In this document: positions 59,186 through 64,000 of the stretch, piece after piece | How the letters are laid out: each line of letters starts with the position of its first letter | How positions within the stretch are numbered: position 1 is the first letter of the stretch | Assembly: GCF_018129025.1 (NCBI RefSeq) | Contig: NZ_JAAEDI010000026.1 | Coordinates: 25,432-89,431 of the forward strand | Reading direction: 5' to 3' | Length of the DNA: 64,000 nucleotides | DNA from: Neoroseomonas terrae | GTDB lineage: Bacteria; Pseudomonadota; Alphaproteobacteria; Acetobacterales; Acetobacteraceae | Notes under the pieces: generated by a model | What the model was told of the DNA's origin: nothing | The model's database searches: none | Seen by the model: only the letters and a program-made list of their open reading frames with translations | Made by a program: the position numbers and the translations under genes

Positions 59186-60639
59186 GTGGCTGGCTCGCCG
59201 CGCTGGCGGCGCTGACGCTGCTGCGCCTTGTGCTGGCCGCCGTGCTGCCGCTGGCGCCGGACGAGGCCTATTACTGGGTCTGGTCGCGCAGCCTGCAGGG
59301 CAGCTACCTCGATCACCCGCCGATGGTCGCGCTGTTCATCCGCGCCGGCACGCTGCTGGCCGGGGAAACGGCGCTGGGCGTGCGGCTGATGGGGCCGATC
59401 TGCCTCGCCATCGGATCGATCCTGCTGGCGCGCGCCACGGAGGACCTGTTCCCCGGCCGCAAGGCCGGCCCCTGGGCGGCGGCACTGTTCAACGCGACTC
59501 TGCTGGCTGGCGTCGGGGCCGTGGCGATGACGCCGGACACGCCGCTCATCGCCTTCTGGACGGCAACACTCTGGGCGCTGGCGCGGCTCTGGCGGACCGG
59601 CGACGGGCGTTGGTGGCTCGCGGTCGGCGCCTTCGCCGGGGCGGCGCTGCTCAGCAAGTATACCGCGACGCTGCTCGGCCTCGGCATCGTCGCCTGGTTG
59701 GTGCTGGACCCGACGATGCGGCGCTGGATGCTGCGCTGGCAGCTTTGGGCCGGTGGTGCGGTTGCCGTGGTGGCCTTCGCGCCGGTGGTGCTCTGGAATG
59801 CGGGGCATGACTGGGCATCCTTCGCCAAGCAGGGCGGCAGGGCCGGCGACTGGCAGGCGGGACAGGCGCTGCGCTACCTTGGCGAGTTGCTGGGCAGCCA
59901 GGTCGGGCTGGCGACGCCGCTGGTCTTCGTGTTCTGCGTCGCCGGGGTTGCGGCGGCCGCGCGGGGCTGGTGGCGCGGGCGTGACGGCGCGGCGCTGCTG
60001 CTTGCGGCCATGACCATTCCGGCCACGGCGATCTTCCTGTGGCAGGCGACCGGCAGCCGCGTGCAGGGGAACTGGCCGGCCATCCTGTATCCCGCGGCCT
60101 GCATCGCCGCGGCGGCGCTGCTGGCCGGGCCGCGCTGGGTGCGGCTGCGGCGGCCGGCGGTCGTCCTCGGGTTGGGGATGACGGGGGCGGTGTATCTCCA
60201 GGCCGTCGCCGCGCCGCTGCCGCTGCCGCGCCGCAGCGACCCGACGCTGGCGCGCCTCGGCGGATGGGGCGCTTTCGTCGCCGCGACCGATGCCGCCATG
60301 GCTCGAGAAGGGGCGGCGTTCGTCGCGGCCGAGGAATACGGCCTCGCCTCGGTCCTCGCGTTCCGCCTTCCGGTGGGCCGCGTCGTGATCGCGATGGATT
60401 CGCGATGGCGATATTTTTCGCTGCCCGCGCCCGTACCGGGCGTAACCGGCCTACTGGTCCGGAGCGAAAGACGGGGGGAGTGGCCTCCTCTCTGGCCGGG
60501 CGCGGAGGCGCTGCCGGGGAGCGAGGGGCACCTGGTTCGCAGCCGGGACGGGGTAGAGGCGGAGGCGTATCGTCTCTATCGCGTCACGACAGGGCCGGGT
60601 CAGCCGCCGGCCGCGGTGCTGCCGCGGCCCGGCTTCTGA
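59182..60639 (+). CDS. GT39-type membrane glycosyltransferase (ArnT-like)
   Basis: A 485-residue integral membrane protein with about ten helices. The PDEAYYW motif near residue 26 and YLDHPPMVAL are the signature of ArnT/PMT-type glycosyltransferases, which move a sugar from polyprenyl phosphate to lipid or protein on the periplasmic side. It starts with TTG in a TTGA overlap with the GT2 gene, so the pair makes and uses one lipid-linked sugar. The C-terminal 120 residues lie outside the membrane. TTG is an unusual start, but no better one exists. Confidence 0.86.
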   Translation: MSGWLAALAALTLLRLVLAAVLPLAPDEAYYWVWSRSLQGSYLDHPPMVALFIRAGTLLAGETALGVRLMGPICLAIGSILLARATEDLFPGRKAGPWAAALFNATLLAGVGAVAMTPDTPLIAFWTATLWALARLWRTGDGRWWLAVGAFAGAALLSKYTATLLGLGIVAWLVLDPTMRRWMLRWQLWAGGAVAVVAFAPVVLWNAGHDWASFAKQGGRAGDWQAGQALRYLGELLGSQVGLATPLVFVFCVAGVAAAARGWWRGRDGAALLLAAMTIPATAIFLWQATGSRVQGNWPAILYPAACIAAAALLAGPRWVRLRRPAVVLGLGMTGAVYLQAVAAPLPLPRRSDPTLARLGGWGAFVAATDAAMAREGAAFVAAEEYGLASVLAFRLPVGRVVIAMDSRWRYFSLPAPVPGVTGLLVRSERRGEWPPLWPGAEALPGSEGHLVRSRDGVEAEAYRLYRVTTGPGQPPAAVLPRPGF

Positions 60640-60698
60640 CGCGACGCTTGACCCCGGGTCGGGACAACCGATCTCGGGGGCAGAACGGAGGGATGAGC

Positions 60699-61634
60699 AT
60701 GCCGATCCGCATTCCGCGTGGCTGGGAGATCCCCGAGCGCGAAGCGAGCCCTGAGCACTTGGTGTTCGGGCGCCGCAAGGCCGTGGCGCTCGGCGCCGGT
60801 CTCGTCGCCGCCGGCCCGGCACTGGCGCAGGGCGACCCCGCCTTGCCGCCGGCGATGCGCAACACGCGTTACCCGCCTGGGCGCGACCTGACCGGCGAGC
60901 GCGATGCCACCACCTACAACAACTACTACGAGTTCGGCTCGGACAAGGGCATCAGCCGCGCCGCCCAGCGGCTGCCGCAGCGCCCGTGGACCGTGAAGGT
61001 CGAGGGCATGGTCGAGGCCCCGCGCGAATTCGGCATCGACGACCTGCTGCGGACCATGCCGATCGAGGAGCGCGTCTATCGCCTGCGCTGCGTCGAGGCG
61101 TGGTCGATGGTGATTCCGTGGACGGGCTTCCCGCTCTCCGCACTGCTGTCGCAGGTGCGGCCGCTGGCCTCGGCGAAGTACGTGGTGTTCCAGACCGCGC
61201 AGGTGCCGTCCGCCATGCCAGGGCTGCGACAGTCCTGGTATCCCTGGCCCTACATCGAGGGCTGCACGGTCGAGGAGGCCGGCAACGAGCTATCCTTCAT
61301 GGTGGTCGGCGCCTATGGCAAGCCGCTGCCGCCGCAGAATGGCGGGCCGATCCGCTTCCACCAGCCCTGGAAGTACGGCTTCAAGGCGGGCAAGGGCGTC
61401 GTGAAGATCACGCTGACCGACCGTCGGCCGGTTTCCTTCTGGGAGACCATCCAGGCATCCGAATACGGCTTCTGGGCCAATGTGAACCCCGAGGTGCCGC
61501 ATCCGCGCTGGAGCCAGGCGAATGAGCGCGTGATCGGGACGAACCAGCGCATTCCGACGCGGCTCTTCAACGGCTATGCCGAATTCGTGAGTTCCCTCTA
61601 CACTGGCCTGGAGAACGAACGACTCTGGGCGTGA
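60699..61634 (+). CDS. msrP: Methionine-sulfoxide reductase, molybdenum catalytic subunit (MsrP-like)
   Basis: A 311-residue periplasmic molybdopterin enzyme of the YedY/MsrP group. The Tat motif GRRKAVALGAG is at residues 24-34 with ALAQ cleavage. Cys131 in LRCVEAW is the Mo ligand, and the DRRPVSFWETIQASEYGFWANVNP end is typical. It repairs oxidised Met in envelope proteins with electrons from the quinone pool via the heme protein MsrQ. Instead of msrQ, an 88-residue membrane protein follows. ATG 60699 is better spaced from GGAGGG than ATG 60693. Confidence 0.92.
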   Translation: MPIRIPRGWEIPEREASPEHLVFGRRKAVALGAGLVAAGPALAQGDPALPPAMRNTRYPPGRDLTGERDATTYNNYYEFGSDKGISRAAQRLPQRPWTVKVEGMVEAPREFGIDDLLRTMPIEERVYRLRCVEAWSMVIPWTGFPLSALLSQVRPLASAKYVVFQTAQVPSAMPGLRQSWYPWPYIEGCTVEEAGNELSFMVVGAYGKPLPPQNGGPIRFHQPWKYGFKAGKGVVKITLTDRRPVSFWETIQASEYGFWANVNPEVPHPRWSQANERVIGTNQRIPTRLFNGYAEFVSSLYTGLENERLWA

Positions 61635-61635
61635 C

Positions 61636-61902
61636 ATGCTGCTGAGGCTGATCGGATTGCTGCTCGGCTCCCTGGCGCTGGTGATCGGCCTGAGCGCCGG
61701 CTGGAACTGGACCTTCGGGGCCATGCTGGGGGGCATCAACCCCAGGGGCATGGCGACGCTGGAGGATACGGTCCGGAACAACTGGGCCGGCATCTGGGAC
61801 TCGCTGGCCCTGCCGATGCTCGGCCTGCCTGCCTGGGCCGTGCCGGCGCTGTTGGCGGTGGTGTTCTTCCTGGCCGCGGCAATGCGTCCCGGCCGCGGCT
61901 GA
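61636..61902 (+). CDS. Small membrane protein, two helices, unknown
   Basis: An 88-residue protein with two predicted membrane segments, about residues 4-22 and 66-84, joined by a loop with NNWAGIWDSL. No His or Cys is present, so it cannot bind heme as MsrQ does. It starts one base after the msrP stop and is probably co-transcribed. I do not recognise the family; it may anchor or assist MsrP or be independent. Confidence 0.65.
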   Translation: MLLRLIGLLLGSLALVIGLSAGWNWTFGAMLGGINPRGMATLEDTVRNNWAGIWDSLALPMLGLPAWAVPALLAVVFFLAAAMRPGRG

Positions 61903-61910
61903 AGCCGGCC

Positions 61911-62927
61911 TTACTCGATCCGCGCGCCGGAGATCTCGACCAGCCGCTGCCATCGCGGGGTTTCACCGCGGATCATCTCGGCAGCCGCGGCCGGGCTGTC
62001 GCTCAGCACGACGCCATAGCCGAGCGGGCGCAGCCTTTCGACGAAGTCACGCTGCCGCGCCACGGTCTGCGACGCCTCGAACAACCGCTGCACCACCGCG
62101 GGTGGGGTGCCGCCGGCGGTGGTGACGACATTCCAGTTCACCAGCGAATGATCGCCGAGGCCGAGGTCGGCGAAGGACTTCATGCCCGGGATGTTGGGCA
62201 GGAGCGGGATGGGGTCGCCCGAGGACACCGCCAGGGCCTTGAACCGGCCGGCTTCCACATGCGGCATCAGCGCCGGCATGACATCGAACATCATGTCGAT
62301 GTTGCCCGCGACCAGATCGTTGATGGCCGGCCCGCCGCCGCGATAGGGCACATGAAGGATCTTCGCATCGGCGAAGCGGTTCACCGCCGAGATATTGAGG
62401 TGCGACGACGTGCCGGAGCCCGAGGAGCCCATCCGGACCTGCTCGGGATTGGCGCGCGACCAGAGAATCAGCGCGCGGAAATCGGTCCAGCCGTTGCGCT
62501 GCGCTGCCTCCGCATTCACCACGCAGAGCAGTGCGCCGTCGGTGAGTTGCGTGACCGGCAACAGGTCCTGCTGCACGTTGAACGGCATGCGTGCATGCAT
62601 GAAGGGTGCGGCGCAATGGGTCGTCGCGCTGATCAGGCCGAGCGCGCTGCCATCCTTGTCCGCCTTGGCGATCACATCAGCGCCGATCAGCCCACCGGCG
62701 CCGCTCCGGTTCTCGACGACCACGGTCTGGCCCAGTGCCGTGCCGAGCTTCTCGGCGAACAGGCGGGAGGTGATGTCGACCGCGCCGCCGGGGGGAAAAG
62801 GCACGATGACGCGCACCGGACGGCCGCCGGCAACGGGCTGGGCGCGGATCGGCGCCGGCCCGCAGGCCAGGGCGGTGGCACCGGCGACAAGCAGGGCGCG
62901 GCGGTCGATGGATCGGGCGATGGCCAT
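61911..62927 (-). CDS. Bug/TctC-family periplasmic solute receptor, second copy
   Basis: A 338-residue receptor of the tripartite tricarboxylate transporter family, with an RR-containing signal (SIDRRALLVAGATALACG, cleavage near AQP) and the IVPFPPGGAVDI and VVENRSGAGG blocks. Ligand unknown. It converges on the msrP unit with eight bases between stops, and is preceded by 240 bases without a gene. It is clearly distinct from the receptor at 3815-4786. The ATG at 62925-62927 has GGAGACCACC upstream. Confidence 0.92.
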   Translation of the reverse strand: MAIARSIDRRALLVAGATALACGPAPIRAQPVAGGRPVRVIVPFPPGGAVDITSRLFAEKLGTALGQTVVVENRSGAGGLIGADVIAKADKDGSALGLISATTHCAAPFMHARMPFNVQQDLLPVTQLTDGALLCVVNAEAAQRNGWTDFRALILWSRANPEQVRMGSSGSGTSSHLNISAVNRFADAKILHVPYRGGGPAINDLVAGNIDMMFDVMPALMPHVEAGRFKALAVSSGDPIPLLPNIPGMKSFADLGLGDHSLVNWNVVTTAGGTPPAVVQRLFEASQTVARQRDFVERLRPLGYGVVLSDSPAAAAEMIRGETPRWQRLVEISGARIE

Positions 62928-63131
62928 GGTGGTCTCCGGCGTCGTGATCGGGGCGGAACGCTTCGTCCGGCAGTTGGGCCTTCGCCTGCGACCCGTTCAA
63001 GGCGCTCGCTGGCGAGTGATGACCACGGGCGGCGGAACACAGCGCCGCTGCCGCGCATCGTGATGAGCTTCCGGCGCCGTTTCCGTTGGCCCTGGCTCAC
63101 GGCACCACCGCCAGGCCGTCTTTCGTGACCA

Positions 63132-63168
63132 CCCGATCTGGTGATGCCGCCTGATCGGGATCTGCTCT
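63132..63168 (-). repeat. 3'-end hairpin repeat, copy 3
   Basis: CCCGATCTGG (63132-63141) and CCTGATCGGG (63150-63159) make a ten-base stem with one mismatch and an eight-base loop. The minus-strand reading is TAG stop, AGCAGATCCCGATCAGG, matching copies 1 and 2. The TAG stop codon of the small secreted protein lies inside the TAGAGCA end. No T-run follows. Confidence 0.65.
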
Positions 63169-63430
63169 AACGGCAGCGGCAGCTACCGCCGACGTCGGAC
63201 CGCAGGTTCTGCCGGACCCAGGTGACGCCATCGGGCTGGAAGTCGAAGGACGGGCCGATGATGCAGATCTCGGAATGGCCGCGGCCGCTCTGCATCTGGG
63301 ACATGGTCGCGCGCTCGACCATGATGCGGTTGTTGACGCAGTAGACGGTGGCCGGCGCGCTCTGCGCGAAGGCGGCAGGCGCGGCGACGGTGCCGAGGAT
63401 GAGGGCGGCGGCGGCGAGGGTCTTCAGCAT
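63167..63430 (-). CDS. Small secreted protein with four cysteines
   Basis: An 87-residue protein with a 23-residue signal peptide (MLKTLAAAALILGTVAAPAAFA) and a 64-residue mature part. Cysteines are at 31, 56, 84 and 86, the last two in the terminal CRCR, so two disulfides are possible. No family recognised. Stand-alone gene; its stop codon is part of a repeat element. The ATG follows a GGAGGC site. Confidence 0.7.
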   Translation of the reverse strand: MLKTLAAAALILGTVAAPAAFAQSAPATVYCVNNRIMVERATMSQMQSGRGHSEICIIGPSFDFQPDGVTWVRQNLRSDVGGSCRCR

Positions 63431-63498
63431 GGGCGGGCCTCCTGTTCGAATGGCCCGCCAACGATGTGACGTTCAGTGCGACCCCGCAAGGAGGCGGG

Positions 63499-63936
63499 TC
63501 ACAGTCGGGCCAGCGCGTCCCGCGCAGCCGCGATGGCGTGATGGGCTGCCGGTGTCAGGTCGTAGCCGTCCAGCTGCGCGGGGGTCGCCCACGCCACCTC
63601 GCTGACATCGTCGCCGGCGCGCGCCTCGCCGCCGGACCATTCCCCGGCGAAGTCGACGATCGTGTAGTGGTACAGCGCGCGGCCTTCATCATCCCGCGTG
63701 ATGGCATCGACGACGACGGCCAAGGTGAGACGGCCGACCTCGATGCCCGCTTCCTCGCGCAATTCGCGCCGCGCGGCTTCCTCGGTGGTCTCGCCGACAT
63801 GCTGCGCCCCACCCGGCAGCGACCAGGTGCCGATCCGCGGCGGCTTGCCGCGACGGACGAGGAGAACCTGATCGCCGCGGAAGACGATGCAGCCGATGCC
63901 CACCCAGGGGCGGTCCGGATACTCCCGGCCGGTCAC
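63499..63936 (-). CDS. NUDIX hydrolase
   Basis: A 145-residue NUDIX pyrophosphohydrolase. The box G-x5-E-x7-REL-x-EE-x-G is complete in GGAQHVGETTEEAARRELREEAGIE (given by key residues: Gly, Glu, Arg-Glu, Glu-Glu, Gly). Such enzymes cleave nucleoside diphosphate derivatives or 8-oxo-dGTP; the GIGCIVFRG start is common among MutT-like ADP-ribose pyrophosphatases. It starts with GTG in a GTGA overlap with an upstream gene that continues beyond the window. Confidence 0.9.
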   Translation of the reverse strand: MTGREYPDRPWVGIGCIVFRGDQVLLVRRGKPPRIGTWSLPGGAQHVGETTEEAARRELREEAGIEVGRLTLAVVVDAITRDDEGRALYHYTIVDFAGEWSGGEARAGDDVSEVAWATPAQLDGYDLTPAAHHAIAAARDALARL

Positions 63937-64000
63937 TGCGGCCGCGGCGGCTCGCCGGCCGGGGCGTCGGGGGCGGCGGGCGGTGGGGCGGCGGGCGCTT
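63933..64000 (-). CDS. C-terminal end of an upstream gene (cut by window edge)
   Basis: The minus-strand frame that ends in TGA at 63933-63935 overlaps the NUDIX GTG start at GTGA. The visible 21 residues are a Pro/Ala-rich tail ending GEPPRPQ. The overlap matches the coupling seen throughout the window, so this is probably the 3' end of a real gene. Nothing more can be said. Confidence 0.5.
   Translation of the reverse strand, partial: APAAPPPAAPDAPAGEPPRPQ

Noticed and set aside
61636..61902. MsrQ heme subunit for the gene after msrP
   Set aside because: Only 88 residues and two membrane segments, with no histidine for heme; MsrQ is about 200 residues with several helices.

Overview
The window is GC-rich, almost fully coding bacterial chromosome. 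The gene content suggests an aerobic, Gram-negative alphaproteobacterium, most likely an Acetobacteraceae member of the Roseomonas type: many orphan Bug/TctC receptors and TRAP transporters, Tat-type solute receptors, a FabI/MaoC-PTA/AckA/DUF3141 cluster, and dispersed intergenic motifs starting with TAGAGCA. This placement is inference from content; no rRNA is present to confirm it. I found no tRNA, rRNA, CRISPR array, insertion sequence or phage gene. No conventional one- or two-component transcription regulator is encoded in the 64 kb, although several palindromes look like operators.

Layout. 1-5.5 kb: a lipoprotein cut by the window edge, a thiamine-diphosphate enzyme coupled to an internally duplicated protein of unknown function, a 1-Cys peroxiredoxin, a Bug receptor behind a palindrome and an RBS-masking hairpin, and a VOC protein. 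5.5-14.7 kb: two complete TRAP transporters flanking an acyl-CoA synthetase and two short-chain dehydrogenases. 14.8-18.4 kb: two glycosyltransferases. 18.5-21.3 kb: an RraA-like protein, a thioesterase, a ParD-like protein overlapping a methionine aminopeptidase, and a GlcG/HbpS-like secreted protein.

21.4-32.7 kb: a divergent catabolic locus. An amidohydrolase and an FAD amine oxidase face a polyamine-type ABC transporter, a hydroxyacid dehydrogenase, a class II aldolase and an amidinohydrolase; an orphan peptide-type receptor follows. 32.8-44.1 kb: a long plus-strand run with a DUF1028 protein, class V aminotransferase, Zn alcohol dehydrogenase, 3-hydroxyacyl-CoA dehydrogenase, protocatechuate 3,4-dioxygenase (PcaHG), a ferredoxin-dependent 2-oxoacid oxidoreductase with its flavin/iron-sulfur partner, and a PLP lyase/decarboxylase.

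44.1-55.7 kb, minus strand: a signalling-type operon (HD phosphodiesterase-like protein, membrane adenylate cyclase, patatin phospholipase, methyltransferase), then a short-chain acyl-CoA operon (FabI, CoA-transferase A and B, MaoC-PTA, acetate kinase, DUF3141) with a PhaR-like palindrome before the last gene. 55.9-64 kb: a Zn alcohol dehydrogenase, a NIPSNAP protein, a GT2-GtrA/GT39 lipid-sugar pair, MsrP with a small membrane protein, a second Bug receptor, a small Cys-containing secreted protein, a NUDIX hydrolase and the C-terminal end of one more gene. The strongest candidates for new biology are the ParD-like/Map pair, the HD-cyclase-patatin operon, the duplicated GSHGG protein, and a hairpin repeat found at the 3' ends of unrelated genes.
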